A program made the translations under genes and the position numbers. 64,000 nt of DNA from Perognathus longimembris pacificus (Eukaryota > Chordata > Mammalia > Rodentia > Heteromyidae): assembly GCF_023159225.1 (NCBI RefSeq), contig NC_063170.1:62961708-63025707 (forward strand). The letters run 5' to 3'. The notes beneath the pieces were generated by a model. That model was not told the DNA's origin. It was given only the letters and a program-made list of their open reading frames with translations, and made no database searches. The number at the start of each line of letters is the position of its first letter. The stretch's first letter is position 1. Shown one piece after another: positions 1-11,639 of this stretch.

Positions 1-390
1 AGTCAGTTGGGTCACTGAAAATAAGATTCACCATACCAACTTCAGATGAGAAGTAGATTTGAAGTTAATTCAGCCATTCATTTGGAAGTAAATAAATGAA
101 ATTGAGTTCCTCTACCTTCTTTTAGAGAGAAAGGTAATCATTTAGAATATAATAGTCTGAAGCAAATACTTAATTTTAGGGCAGCAGGCTTGGGCTGGTC
201 AGGAAGTACACTTCTTGTAAGCAGTGCTAAGAGTGAACCAAGAGAGGACATGGGTGAAGGACAATCAGGATATGCATTCCATTCCTTGCCATCTCTTTCT
301 GCTTGGATTTATATGTATATTTACTTAGAGAATATTTACATCTCATTCACTACATAAAGACGCATCATTTATGTCAAAATCATCAAAAGG
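1..390. other. unique AT-rich DNA, nothing recognised
   Basis: No repeat family, gene or RNA was recognised here. Stop codons are frequent in every frame. Confidence 0.5.
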
Positions 391-391
391 A

Positions 392-586
392 GGGAATGTG
401 GTTTAGTGCTAGAGTGCTTGCCTAGTATACATGAAGCCCTGGGTTCGATTCCTCAATACCACATAAATAGAAAAAGGCAGAAGTGGTGCTGTGGCTCAAG
501 TGGTAGAATGCTAGCCTTGAACCAAAACCTCAGTGACAGTTCCCGGGACCTGAGTTCAAGACCTAGAGCTGAAAAAAAAAAAAAAA
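392..586 (+). repeat. IDL-Geo dimeric SINE
   Basis: The left half is an ID-like tRNA-derived monomer with a B-box-like GGGTTCGATTCC, ending at ACCACATAAATAG. The right half begins at CAGAAGTGGTGCTGTGG and has its own A-box-like part, GTGGCTCAAGTGGTAGA. The element ends in a run of 15 A. The flanks 372-390 and 600-617 share a TGTCAAA start and may be a decayed target-site duplication. IDL-Geo is known from geomyoid rodents. This copy has several substitutions against the others in the window, so it is older. Confidence 0.85.
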
Positions 587-654
587 GAGAGATTAAAAGT
601 GTCAAAGTCAATAAGGGTAAAGTCATGGGGATGGGCTAGTAATTTGATAATAAG

Positions 655-742
655 ATTCTAAGAATGTACACACTGCCTTTCATATGAAACTGTAACCCCT
701 CTGTAACTGTAACCCCTCAATTTGACAATAAAGAAAAAAAAA
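655..742 (+). mobile_element. LINE-1 3' end fragment
   Basis: The stretch reads as the last part of a rodent L1 3' UTR: AGAATGTACACACTGCC, then ATGAAACTGTAACCCCTCTG, then TTTGACAATAAAG and a run of A. The same tail words appear at the end of the full-length L1 near 41 kb and in reverse complement near 6.2 and 42.1 kb. It lies just downstream of an IDL-Geo SINE. The 5' limit is uncertain. Confidence 0.7.
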
Positions 743-750
743 TGGTGAAA

Positions 751-2823
751 AAAAATTCAGCATGATCCCTGACGGGCTCATCATGTGGACTAGCAGTGTT
801 TAGTTTGTAACTATGTATAAAAATTAATACAGAGTAATGCATGTCAATTGTTCTATTTCATTGGAATGATATATAGCTGGAAAACTCAGCCGGTTTCTTA
901 TGCAGTTCCAAAAACAAGATGAGAAAGCTGCTTTCTCTAATTGAAATCTGGAAAATTCTATTAGGGGGGTAGTACGTGTTCCAGGTTTCCAAAACCCCTT
1001 TACGTATCATCAGTGAAGTTTTATAATGGGCCATGCATGTGTGGTGAGTTTTGGGCTAAACTGCTGCCAATATAGAATTGTGACAGTCAAAGTGTTAAGT
1101 CCAGGATCATGGCATTCAATGTTCTTTTATGCTTGTGCCCCTTTATCATGAGCGTGACTTCCAAGTATCTTTCAGTAAAGGTTAATAGCAAGAAAAAGAG
1201 AATGGTTATTACATAATTAAGAATCAAAGGAAGGTAGGAAATCAAAGCCTAGTAGAGACGGAGAAAAAGAAAGGAAAAAGACATGTGGATTACAGAGAAA
1301 AGTTGAAGTAAGTTGTGGAATGTATATGTTGGTTTCTCTGAGTTGTGATCTTTCAGGTGTCCTAGAAGCCATTCATATGCTGCTATGTCTTATTTCCCCT
1401 CTAGAGAATCTGAAACTTAGGTATAAAAATAGGATCACTCATAGAAGCCACAAGCAACGTGAAATATATAGAATGCCCAAGGGCATTTATCATCTATCAC
1501 TGACAAATGCAAAAACAAAATATCACTTTTGGAAGTAACATTTGGGAAAAAAATGTAAGTTGTCAAATGGAGATTGAAAAAGTTCCAAATAAGTTTCTTC
1601 ACGAGCTCTTTAGCATAAAATAATACTATGCATGAATGTATGCAGTGCTTTCTTACCTGAAGCAATTTTCAAATAAGTCAAGATTGTTAACAGCAGCTGG
1701 GAAAAAGGGAAGGGATACAGAATGAGAATCAGAAATAAAACCCAATTTTTATTTTTTATTTGTAGTTAATAGTAGAAAGTCAGAAAATCCACTGTAGGAG
1801 AATATCTGAAAATGCCTATAGGGAAAAGAGATTTCGACTTTGCTTACAACATAAAGCACAGATAGGATGATTATTGGTTCAATCTGTCTTTGAATCATAG
1901 CAGAGATTCCTTGCATTCTTTACACTAATCAAATGCACTGGACAATTTATATCATTTAAATATGATATATACAAATATGAAAGCATGGGCCATGTTGATT
2001 TAAGAAAAAACAAAAACCTTTTTGCTAGGGAATCTTTTATTTGGGATATACAGGATGACTGACTTTATGAGGTACCCACAGCGGCTGGAATACAAAATCT
2101 TTTCATTGACGAGAAGTCATGATAAATAACCTATCTGACTCTTGAGATCTAGTTCAAATAGCTTCCCTGAGCTCCTGATTTAAAAAAAAACAACACATCC
2201 TTTCACTTATCTCATTATTACAGCAACTTCTCATGCTCATTTTATTATCACTTACTTGTTATGATATTTTAATATATTCATCAGGAGAAGAATTAAGTCA
2301 GCCTCAACTTATTTTGTTCTTGTTTTCCCCTTTCTACTCATACCCTAACTCTACTTCCTTCCATCTTCCCCTGGTGTTCAGGGCATGTAAATGACGTGTG
2401 TTGGTATGACAGTGTTTAAGCACTTGATAGCCCCATGGCTAACAATAGAGATGTGAGGTAAAAAGCACCACGATGAACCTTGGGCAATTACTTTGTCTTA
2501 TAAATTTTATAGTTTCTCTATGAAATAAAACAATTTTATTAAATTAGTTGCTGTAGGGTGAATTGTAATGCCTCTTGGTTGTAACAGAAAAATGCCTTCA
2601 GTCATCTTGAACAAGATAAATAAACACAGGTAGATGGACATTGTAGATTTTATTAAAGAAATCTGGATAAACTCCCAGATCAAATGCAAAACAATAAATC
2701 AAAAATTCCCAAGGAAACAGAATTTATCAAAAGAATTTGTTCAAAGAAAACTTATTGAATTAAATTATGAACATAAAAATATCAACATATTCAAACTTAA
2801 GAAGTACAAAGAATAAAGACAAA
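751..2823. other. unique AT-rich DNA, no gene seen
   Basis: About 2 kb without a recognisable repeat or gene. Short open frames at 1320-1538, 1435-1665 and 2507-2816 have no known domain and are no longer than chance allows. Confidence 0.5.
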
Positions 2824-2911
2824 AGGAAGAAGGAAGGAAGGAAGGAAGGAAGGAAGGAAGGAAAGAAGGGAGAGAGGGAGGGAGGGAGGGAGGGAGGGAG
2901 GGAGGGAGGAA
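2824..2911 (+). repeat. (GGAA)n then (GGGA)n microsatellite
   Basis: A GGAA tetranucleotide run passes into a GGGA run at about 2868. The + strand is entirely purine. Confidence 0.95.
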
Positions 2912-3242
2912 ATACTTTTTCTGTATACTATAGTAGATAAATCTTGAGGAAGGACTTTGTTTATATATTGAGATCATATGATCACTCCTGACCAAGATCA
3001 TGAAGTTATCTGATGAACAGAGGAAAGTCACTATAGGCAAATAAAAGACAGTAATTACCAAATACCCCTGGTCTTCCACTTAGTACAGTGTTTACAACCA
3101 GTAAATTCTTAAAGGACATCCTTTTAAATATATTGTGATCAATAAATGCTAGATTAAATCTAACACTATTCTCTGTGCTAATTTATACAGAAGGTTCTGT
3201 CACATGAGTATGCGTGGACATAGGGTTAATAAAATAAATTCC

Positions 3243-3436
3243 TGGGGCTGGGGATATGGCCTAGTGGCAAGAGTGCTCGCCTTGTATACATGAAGCCCTG
3301 GGTTCAATTCCCCAGCACCACATATACAGAAAACGGCCAGAAGTGGTGCTGTGGCTCAAGTGGCAGAGTGCTAGCCTTGAGCAAAAAAGAAGCCAGGGTC
3401 AGTGCTCAGGCCCTGAGTCCAAGGCCCAAGACTGGC

Positions 3437-3468
<32 letters not shown>

Positions 3469-3495
3469 AAATAAATAAATAAATAAATAAATAAA
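3243..3495 (+). repeat. IDL-Geo dimeric SINE with (TAAA)n tail
   Basis: A near-consensus copy. The ID-like left monomer contains GGATATGGCCTAGTGGCAAG and the B-box-like GGGTTCAATTCC. The right monomer contains GCTGTGGCTCAAGTGGCAGA and ends CCAAGGCCCAAGACTGGC. The tail is a (TAAA)n run of about 60 bases. Flanks at 3228-3241 and 3482-3500 are both AT-rich and similar, so the exact target-site duplication is ambiguous. It belongs to the same subtype as the copies at 392 and 25,799 (ACATGAAGCCCTGGG, GAGCAAAAAGAAG). Confidence 0.93.
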
Positions 3496-3889
3496 ATTCT
3501 TACATGACAGTGGGATATATTTTCTCATAGCAGCAAATTGCACTATTCCTACAGTTTAAGAGGTTGGCCATTGCTTTCTCTCCAGACTCTACTATGATTC
3601 TGACTACATTTTCATTACATCACACCTCCATCCCATTGCTCAATACCACAGCTAAAGTAGGAGCTACTAGAAGATGAGAATCATAACTGATTTACTGGCT
3701 ACCTCATCTCTACACTTTAACATGTAGGAAAATATTTAGTTATGTGTTGGTGATAGAGTGTCAAGAAAGGAGGGAAAAAAGGAAATGAAAATTCAAGACT
3801 CTGCATTAACAGAATGTGAAATGTTGTAGTTAAAGCACAGTTTCCTTACTGTGTATATAGAATAAACCCTGAACATTAATCTACCCAGA
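3496..3889. other. unique DNA, nothing recognised
   Basis: No gene or repeat family recognised between a SINE and an L1 fragment. Confidence 0.45.
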
Positions 3890-4330
3890 ATATTACAAGC
3901 CCAGATAATGTAAAGACACATGACATCCATGTGTATTGTTGCACAATATGTAACAGGCAAACTGTGGAAACAGCACAGATGCTCAACAGTAGAGTGGATC
4001 CAAAAAATTGTGGTAGCTATACACAAAAAAAATTTACACAGCTATTAGAAAGAAAAATATGAGGTTATTTGCAGGGAAATAGATAGACTTAGCACAAACC
4101 ATGTTTAAAGTAAGGTAAGCCACACTCAGAGATAAAAAAGACAGATGTTTTCTCTCATATGGAGAAGATAGATCTGAAAAAAAAAATCAGGACATAACAA
4201 ATTATACAAGACTCTAGGCATTTACAGATAATAAAGAGGATACACTTAGGGGAGGGACACAAGGCTCAAGGCCTATGTGCCTCTAATCATATAAAATAGT
4301 ATTTACCAAAATGAACTGCAAGTAACAAAA
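3890..4330 (+). mobile_element. old LINE-1 fragment, ORF2 end and 3' UTR
   Basis: The DNA matches the general L1 pattern at the end of ORF2. It has an ATCCATGTGTATTGTTGCAC-type stretch, then GTGGATCCAAAAAATTGTGG, a CTATACACA stretch, a TTTGCAGGGAAATAGATAGA stretch and TTTCTCTCATATGGAGAAGA. The order follows L1 ORF2 and then the 3' UTR. The copy has many substitutions and no open frame, so it is older than the L1 at 33.9 kb. Both limits are approximate; a CCCTT repeat follows. Confidence 0.75.
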
Positions 4331-4337
4331 ACAACTA

Positions 4338-4470
4338 TTTCCCTTTCCCTTCCCTTCCCTTCCCTTCCCTTCCCTTCCCTTCCCTTCCCTTCCCTTCGCT
4401 TCCTTTCCCTTCCCTTCCTTTCCTTTTTTCTCTCTCTCTCTTTCTCTTTCTCTCTTTCTTTTTTTCTTTC
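4338..4470 (+). repeat. (CCCTT)n and CT-rich repeat
   Basis: A CCCTT pentanucleotide run of about 85 bases is followed by TTTCTCTC-type pyrimidine sequence. The Lys/Glu/Arg-rich frames on the minus strand here are a product of the repeat. Confidence 0.93.
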
Positions 4471-5253
4471 TGTCCAAGAGAAGATATGACACACTTTCCT
4501 TAGTATCCTGTTGAGCTTTGGAGTCACTCTGTACATCAGTCTAGGAAGTAGTTGCCTCTTAACCATTTGAAGGAATGGAACCCAATGTAGATATTTTGGA
4601 AGAGGATATTTAGCCATCTATACCCACAGACAGATAAAAATATTTGTACAATTAGGAGTCAACATAAAGTGAAAGGCCACTAGGCTTCTGAGAAAGGATT
4701 GGGGACTAACACTTAGGGCACTCCAGCTGCCTTGAATTTCCAAACATGTAGCCATTGCAATGGTGACCAATTCATACTTTGAGTTGGAAAGAGCGGGCAC
4801 ACATTGTAAAGGACCCATTGGGCGACCTTGGGCAGGGTTCTGCTTGTGGAGCTCTAGTTTCTTCCTGTATAAATAAGCCTGGAAGCTTTCCTCCAACTCT
4901 GACCTTATAGAGAACTACAGACTTCTGTGCAGCCGGCAGCAGCATTCTTCACATGTAAATGAAAGCTTTCCTGAGCCTTGGGAGCCTTTTGGATTGTCTA
5001 CAGGGAGGGAACAGCAAGAAAAAGTATATCACCTGCCAGGCAGCCTCCGCAAGGCACCAACGAGGATGGATGTCCCAGGATCCAATCCGGAACTGTCCTA
5101 CTTATTGTCGGCTCAGTAGGGGATAAATGAGAAATATGAAGATGAAGCCAGAGCTGGCAGGTGGCAGTATGTGAGTGCTTCAGTTTTTGTACCTGTGTCT
5201 TTTCCATCTTTTATTCTGTTGGTTTAAACTCCAGTGAAAATTACTTTAGGAAA
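4471..5253. other. unique DNA, no gene seen
   Basis: Less AT-rich than its surroundings (for example 4,790-5,170). The minus-strand open frames at 4618-4896 and 4998-5207 have no recognised domain. No repeat family recognised. Confidence 0.45.
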
Positions 5254-5506
5254 CTTTTTGTTGTTGTTTTGTGTACTGATATTGGGGCTTGAACTCATGG
5301 CCTGAATGCTGTCTCTGAGCTATTTTTGCTGGAGGCTAGCAATGTGCCATTTGAACCACAGTTCCATTTCTGGCTTGTGGGGAGTGAGTGTTAATTAGAG
5401 ATCAGAAACTCATGGGCTTTCCTGCCCAGGTTGGCTTTGAACCAGCCACAGATCTCAACGTCCTGGGTGCCTAGGATTACAGGGGCAACCCACCAATGTC
5501 TTAGGG
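5254..5506 (-). repeat. B1-tRNA dimeric SINE (B1-dID-like)
   Basis: Read on the minus strand, the left half is B1-like (CTAGGATTAC and GGTTGGCTTTGAACCAGCC are its reverse-complement landmarks). The right half is tRNA-like, with GGTTCAAATGGCACATTGC in place of the usual GGCTCAAGTGGTAGAGTGC. The A-rich tail appears as TTTTTGTTGTTGTTTT at the low-coordinate end. B1 descends from 7SL RNA and such elements depend on L1 enzymes. This copy is clearly diverged. Confidence 0.82.
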
Positions 5507-5627
5507 TTTGTTGTTGTTTTTCTGTACTTTAGAGACCCTTTTGAATTTCTAACAGTACTGTTGCCATAAATCAATTATCTTACTTGGAATCTTTGCCCTG
5601 TGTGCTACAAGTATTACTGATTTTATT

Positions 5628-5742
5628 TCCCTTCCTCCCTCCTTTCCTTCCTTCCTTCTTTCCTTCCTTCCTTCCTTCCTTCCTTCCTTCCTTCCTTCCT
5701 TCCTTCCTTCCTTCCTTCCTTCCTTCCTTCCTTCCTTCCTTT
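5628..5742 (+). repeat. (TTCC)n microsatellite
   Basis: A long CCTT tetranucleotide run with a few interruptions at its start. It is pyrimidine on the + strand and gives false Ser/Phe/Pro and Lys/Glu/Gly frames. Confidence 0.96.
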
Positions 5743-5822
5743 CTTGATTTTTTACCAAGATTTCAATTCAGTGCTTGCTAAGCAACTACACTGATTCGGC
5801 CATTACTCCAGCCTATTTTTTT
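5743..5822 (-). repeat. possible tRNA-derived SINE remnant
   Basis: Read on the minus strand, GCTGGAGTAATGGCCGAATC followed by a GTAGTTGCTTAGCAAGCAC stretch resembles the head of a tRNA-derived rodent SINE. It abuts the TTCC repeat, which could be its expanded tail. No B box is clear, so the call is weak. Confidence 0.35.
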
Positions 5823-6216
5823 GTTTTTACTTTAGTCATTTTCCATATAGGCTCATATATTTTCCCCAGTCCATGTGTGAGCTGTGAACTTTCCACTTAG
5901 CCTCCCATTTATCTAGTATTAAAGAGGTAAAACATTGCAGTCGGCTTTTTCTTCCCCCTGGGATTTGGTCCTCTGACTGATTTAGCCCACACTGGCCTTA
6001 TATTGGTGAACCCTTCACTTTCTTTCTCACCAAGTATGACCATAGTACTGTGGATTACAAATAAAGAGACCAAGAAAGCTAAGACACAAAGTTAGATGTT
6101 TCACCCTTTTGCTTCTTTTCTTGACTGTATTTTGGGGTTCCCAACATAGTTTCTAATTTTCTAGAGCAAATTCTGTTCTGTTCTAGTTTTTGGAAGGGTG
6201 GAATCTATCTGTCGAA
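5823..6216. other. unique DNA, nothing recognised
   Basis: No gene or repeat family recognised. Confidence 0.4.
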
Positions 6217-6949
6217 TACCTCCAATATTTATTTTTTGTTTCAAATTTTTATTATCAAACTGATGTACAGAGAGGTTACAGTTTCATACGTTAGGCATTG
6301 GATACATTTCTTGTACTGTTTGTTACCTTGTCCCTTCCCCCACTCCCTCCTCCCACTTTCCCTTTCCCCCCCCTGAGGTGCTCAGTTCACTTACACCAAA
6401 CAGTTTTGCAAGTATTGCTTTTGTAGTTGTTTGTCTTTTTTTACCCTGTGTCTCTCAATTTTGGTATTCCCTTTCAATTTCCTACTTCTAATACCAGTAT
6501 ACACCGTTTCCAATATACTCAGATAAGATTACAGAGATAGTGTAGGTATAACCACAGGAAGGTGATACAAGAACATCATCAATAATAGAAGCTACAGATA
6601 CAGATGGGACGTTGAAAGTAGTTACAACTGTGATATAACAATCATTTCCATATCATGAAGTTCATTTCACTTAGCATCATCTTATGTGATCATAAGGGTA
6701 TAGCTATTGGGCCCTTGTGATGCTCTGCTATGACTTGCCTAAACCTGTACTAATTATTCCCTATGAAGGAGACCATAGAGTCCATGTTTCTTTGGGTCTG
6801 GCTCACTTCACTTAGTATAATTTTTTCCAAGTCCTTCCTTTTCCTTACAAATGGGGCAATGTCATTCTTTCTGATAGAGGCATAACATTCCATTGTGTAT
6901 ATGTACCACATTTTCCTGATCCATTCGTCTACTGTACCTCCAATATTTA
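6217..6949 (-). mobile_element. 5'-truncated LINE-1 with 15-bp target-site duplication
   Basis: The insert 6232-6934 is bounded by perfect copies of TACCTCCAATATTTA at 6217-6231 and 6935-6949. On the minus strand it begins near the end of ORF2 (GATCCATTCGTC and TTCCATTGTGTATATGTACC are its reverse-complement landmarks). It then runs through the 3' UTR, including a G-rich stretch opposite 6,330-6,375, to an ATAATAAAAATTTGAAAC tail. The perfect duplication marks L1-type retrotransposition and a fairly recent insertion. About 700 bp of a roughly 7-kb element is present. Confidence 0.9.
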
Positions 6950-8858
6950 GATTCCAGGAGCCAGTGAATGAATTTGAGGAGCCAAGTGTTGCATTTGGGC
7001 CTTAATCCTACTGTCGTGTTCACTTTGCTTTTGCTCTCCATTTGGCTTCTCCCAAAATTTGGAGGAAGCAGGTAGACAGAGAACAGTGAATTTAATGCTC
7101 TGGGGAAAAAAAAACAAACAAACCTAGATAATGAAAACAGACACTTTGAAAATAAAAGCAATATTTTCTGTCATTTATTTAGAGGATCCTATTCATATTT
7201 CTTTTTCTGCATTTAGATGGTTTTTGTGGACATATGTGATATGTTCTGTCTTCCATGTAAATGTTAACTAGAAGATACAATCACACTTTATTATCTGGTT
7301 AAAGGAAGACAGTGACATATATTATATATGTGTGTATACATATTGTGTGTGTATTCGGAAGAAGACTGTGCACAACATGAAATGATTATTTACCAAATGT
7401 TATATGAGTATAGGAAGAAAAAGAAACACATTCTGATGCAAATGGTTTAGGAATGCTACATGAGAAATTGGTTTTTGAGCAAGGACTTTAGGAGTAAAGT
7501 TTTAAGAGTTACCAGTGGCCTTCAGAGAGAAAATGTCAAAGCCTTGGCAGAAAAGCAGTAGATGAATGGAGAAGTGATGTTGAATGAGCGAAATGTGTAG
7601 GCATATATAGTAATATATATATATATATATATACTGGGTTATGTATAATATAGTAAATTTTCATACATTTCCTAAGTAGATAGGATACAGTAAATAGGTA
7701 TATATAGAATAGAGTAAATTGTAGTCAGAGCAGAGATTATGAATTTGACTTCAAAGGAATATAAATTCGTTGTGGAAGTACTGTGTACTTTTAGCAACTT
7801 AAACATCAGTTCACAATCTCTACAGTTACTAGAGTTTTTCCTTATTCTAACCCATGGTTGAGATATCTAAAGGAATAGCCCTCATTAATATACATTGTCT
7901 CCTTGGTTATAGTAGTATTGCTTTCTATGAGTTCTCCCTTTTTTGCTGCTTATGTATCTCACAGGAAACTCAAAAGTCTTTTCAGATTAACACTATGCTA
8001 AGAATATAGGTTGAGGTACTTTAGCTATTAAATTAGCAGTTAATACACATATCATCAATAACTGGGGAGAGAAAATATTCTCATCCCCAAACAAGCACAA
8101 TGCTCATCAGCATTTCCCAAGTTTTGCCTAATGCTGTTGTCTGACAGTAACAGTGGAACTTGCACAGGGCTTTTACTTTACCCTCACTAAAGTTACATTC
8201 ACTCTGCTATGTGCTCAGCAACCCAGATTACCCGAGTGCCAGCCATGCATCAGATATGTTGTTAATTTCCATCACAGCAGAGGTTCTACGCTTTGATGAG
8301 GACCACTTAAATTTAATAGAGAAGCAAGCTGTCCTGTGCCTGGTCTAAAACCAGAAAGTGACACACAAGCCAGGAGGCAGATTTACAAGACATGCTCAGA
8401 ATGTGATATGTGCCTCTTAGCCTATGGAACCTATTTTTTATTTTTTGGCTAGATTCCTATGAGTTGCAATGACAATCTTGAGGCAGAATCTCTAAGGTGA
8501 TGTACAGGAACAGACAGGCATGATTCTTTCATGCATAGCCCAGAAAAAGGACAATCCACTCTCTCTCTCTTTTGAGATCTGATAAAGGTAAAAAAAAAAA
8601 TCCATTTCATAGAGCAGCTATGTGCAGACAGCAAGACCAGCAGGAGACCTGGTGGGAGCGTGTAGCCTGCCAATTGTGAAAAAGGGTGTGCGGCGATGTG
8701 CTGGGGGCAGGAGTATTGTCTGTGGCTGAGCTTTTGGAATCAACCCTAGCCATTCAAAGAAGATCTACGATGATTGAACCAATGCTCAGGGGGAACGCAA
8801 GAACTATAGTATCTATAATTCATATGACTTTAGCGACAACCTTTGACTATTGAGGGGA
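6950..8858. other. unique DNA with a (TA)n run, no gene seen
   Basis: Contains a TA dinucleotide run at 7612-7633. Open frames at 6862-7161, 8160-8348 and 8449-8673 carry no recognised domain. No RNA gene or repeat family recognised. Confidence 0.5.

Positions 8859-8903
<45 letters not shown>
8859..8903 (+). repeat. (CA)n microsatellite
   Basis: About 21 uninterrupted CA units. Confidence 0.97.
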
Positions 8904-8904
<1 letters not shown>

Positions 8905-9424
8905 TGATGTTTTCTGTGTTAGGAGAAATTGCCTGAAAGCTTGTATTCCATGTGTTTCTCTGTAGATAAATAGGAACATCGAAATGACGGGGGGAAAATC
9001 CTTGTCACAAACTGCTTCCACATGGCAGATTTGGATCCTATGTGAGTCAAGTCCTGACACTGTAAGCATAACTCGAAGACAACAAGACTCATCAGTCCAG
9101 CAAAGTCATAAACACTGGAACAGGAGATCTAACTAGTAGAACAAGAGAGCTGCCCAACAGATAGCACAGACTTAGAAAATTCTGTCAAAATCTACACTGC
9201 AGCGGTTGGAATGTGTGTGCTCAGAGTGCAGAGGAGTTAGATAAGTCTCATGATTAGGGCTCAGTAGCTGGCTGTGTGCATACAATCAAAGAAAATGGTG
9301 CTTGTCGAAATGATCTCTGAGAAGTGGAAACAAGAGGTTTATAATTTTACTGTGTGTTTTTTTTCTGCCTGTTTCCCCCCGCCTTTTGATTGCTGTTTTT
9401 AATTTCTATACCTTTTGTCTTTCT
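8904..9424. other. unique DNA, nothing recognised
   Basis: No gene or repeat family recognised. Confidence 0.4.
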
Positions 9425-9680
9425 GTAAGTGTGTCTGATTTGAGGAGGGGAAGGGGAAGCACAGTAATGGTGGGAGAGAGGGTGAACTAATTCAGCAGTC
9501 ACCAGACACTATGTTGAAAATGAACTATACAACTTGGGGGAGGGGAGGAGAGAAAAACTTGGAGAAAATGAGGGAGGAAGGGACTGAGGGAGTAGTACTG
9601 TTAAAAAAGAAATGTACTGAATACTTAAGAAATTGTAACGCCTCTGTACAGCACCTTTACAATATAACAGAATACAAAAT
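9425..9680 (+). mobile_element. LINE-1 3' UTR fragment
   Basis: A G-rich purine stretch (GAGGAGGGGAAGGGGAAG, then GGGGGAGGGGAGGAGAG and GAGGGAGGAAGGGACTGAGG) is followed by AAGAAATGTACTGAATACTT and TGTAACGCCTCTGTACAGCA. This is the order seen in rodent L1 3' UTRs and in the reverse-complement copy at 6.2-6.9 kb. The open frame at 9511-9705 lies inside it and is not a gene. Confidence 0.75.
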
Positions 9681-9817
9681 AACAGAATTATACCCATCTA
9701 CTTAGCATCCTTCAGATCTTTAAGCTTTATATTAGTTTTTTTATATGTATTTCTTCCTTTGAATTCCATTTATCTTATCTTGAATGTGTACCTTTTCTAG
9801 AATGTCTTGTCACTCAA

Positions 9818-9892
9818 ATATTCATTTAGCAAATGATTATTGAATGCATACTATGTATCAAGTCTGGCTTTAGATTGTTGAGAGATAGAAGT
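9818..9892 (-). repeat. LINE-2 3' end relic
   Basis: ATTCATTTAGCAAATGATTA followed by TTGAATGCATACTATGTATC resembles the complement of the L2 3' end, whose pattern is ACATAGTAGG...AATATTTGTTGAATGAA. It is ancient and short. Confidence 0.5.
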
Positions 9893-9919
9893 ATGTGTAC
9901 AGTGTGGGGAAAGAAATTT

Positions 9920-10145
9920 CATACCTATGATCTCAGGAGGTAGGCAAAGATCAGAAGGATCATGGTTTGACACCAGCCTAGGAAGAAAAATGTTAATGAG
10001 GTGACATCCCATCTAAACAAGCAAATGTCATGGTGCACACCTGTCCGTCTTTCCAGATGAACCCAGGAGCCATAACCTGGGGTCCCTATCCAAAAAGTTA
10101 AGTCAAAAGGGACTTATCTATGATCCCAGTGTTAAAGGCTCAGTA
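9920..10145 (+). repeat. diverged B1-derived SINE, two B1-like units
   Basis: CTATGATCTCAGGAGGTAGG and GATCATGGTTTGACACCAGC resemble the middle of a B1 unit. A second B1-like head, ATGTCATGGTGCACACCTGT, follows at about 10,025. The element is old and ends near an ACACAAATACACACATAC stretch. Confidence 0.6.
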
Positions 10146-10423
10146 ACACAAATACACACATACATGTACACACATGCACGCGCGCATGCACACATGAGAA
10201 CATTATACAAGCAAGACTTGCGTTGTAATTCAGACAAAGGTGAAGAAAGTATATAGCAGGATTCTTCTAGATGATCAATAAAGATTGTAGGGAAGGGTTA
10301 AAAGCCATGGGGTATAATTTTAGAGTGTCCAGGGATACTTTAAGAGACTTAGAGCAAAGCTGAGTCGTAGGTGAAAAGTTGAGTCATGTTAGAATCTAGG
10401 GAAGAGCCTTGCAATCAGAGTTC

Positions 10424-10541
10424 AGCCAGAAGTGATGCTGTGGCTCAATGGTACAGGGCTAACCTTGAGCTGAAGAGCTCAGGGAAAGCACCTAGGCCCT
10501 GAGTTCAAGCCGCACGACTGGCAAAAACACGACAACAACAC
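10424..10541 (+). repeat. tRNA-like SINE right arm, solitary
   Basis: GCTGTGGCTCAATGGTACAG has an A-box pattern and CCTGAGTTCAAGCC a B-box pattern. The sequence is the same module as the right arm of the B1-tRNA SINEs and is close to the right arm of IDL-Geo (GGCCCTGAGTTCAAG against GGCCCTGAGTCCAAG). No B1 or ID unit is attached upstream, so it is either truncated or a solo element. A CAACAACACC-type tail follows. Confidence 0.75.
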
Positions 10542-11154
10542 CAGACCAAGCATATGAGAAGGAATAGAATTAGGAGTCTCTTTCAGATAACTGTGTGTGT
10601 AGGTGGGGGAAGCAATGACATGAAGGCGGATAGAAGTAGTGGAAATGCCAATTGTGTGGATACTGTACTGTCAGAGTTCATTCCACCTTCCACTAAAGAC
10701 TAGTCTTTACTAGTAAAGTGCTCCAGAAAAATGCAGTGCAATATCTAATACATAAGTACGATTTTAAAATGTCATCATAAAAAGAGTACATATTATTAGC
10801 AAATGGAGAAAAAGTCACTCATTTAAAGACAGATAAGAATCCAGAAAGGAAAACATCATAAATAGCCTTTTGAAAAAGAAAAAATGCCTTGTGACTGTGT
10901 GATCCATTAACTTGATTATTAATATCTTACATTTTGTCACTCTGTGAGATATGTAAGAAAGCAAAGTCTTCCATGAACACAGGTGAGGAAAAACAAGGCA
11001 CTCCAGAACATGGAAGGAAGTAATACTTAGAATAGTCTAAGAAAGCTAGCTAAGCATTTGCATTTTCTGTTATGCCTAAAACACAGGGCATGAATAAGAT
11101 ACAGACACATTATAGATCATCAGATCTTAATTATTCAGTTGAAGAAGTGTAATG
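10542..11154. other. unique DNA, nothing recognised
   Basis: No gene or repeat family recognised. Confidence 0.4.
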
Positions 11155-11380
11155 AGCTAGGTATCTTGGCTCATGACTATAATTCCAGATATTTAGGGAG
11201 CAAAGAAGATTGCTGCTCAAAGCAAGCCCCAGTATAAACATTAGTGAGATTACCTCCCAACCAATATACAAGAAATAGTTCAGTGGAGCTATTCTCCTTG
11301 TCATATAAGAGGCATAGATAGGTAAGAAGATTCTAAGCTAGATCACCATGGTTGAAATTGTAAGACCCTGATGTGCTGAA
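11155..11380 (+). repeat. old B1-derived SINE
   Basis: AGCTAGGTATCTTGGCTCAT and GACTATAATTCCAG match the head of a B1 unit with many substitutions. The rest is badly decayed. Confidence 0.55.
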
Positions 11381-11639
11381 CAAATTGGTTTTGTAAGGAA
11401 CGGTTGTTAAGTAGTCTTATACACATGTCTTTTAATTTAAGAAGTAGATGAAAATTTAAAGTTTTATGTGCGATCTTGATGAATTGAAAGTAATAATGTA
11501 GTAGAGACAGTGATTGACTATGTACCAGAATGACTTTGAAAGTCGTTCTAGTTTAAGTAATTACATTAAAAAATGTTTATAGTTACAAATAATCTATTTT
11601 GATAATATCCAACCTCCTTCTTTTAAAAGTGGGTATAAA

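Noticed and set aside
392..586. tRNA genes, because of clear A and B boxes.
   Set aside because: The boxes belong to SINEs: no cloverleaf folds around them, they end in A-rich tails, and the same unit recurs many times.
2765..5781. Low-complexity frames at 2765-3079, 4283-4617 and 5549-5781.
   Set aside because: Each is a readout of a GGAA, CCCTT or TTCC repeat.
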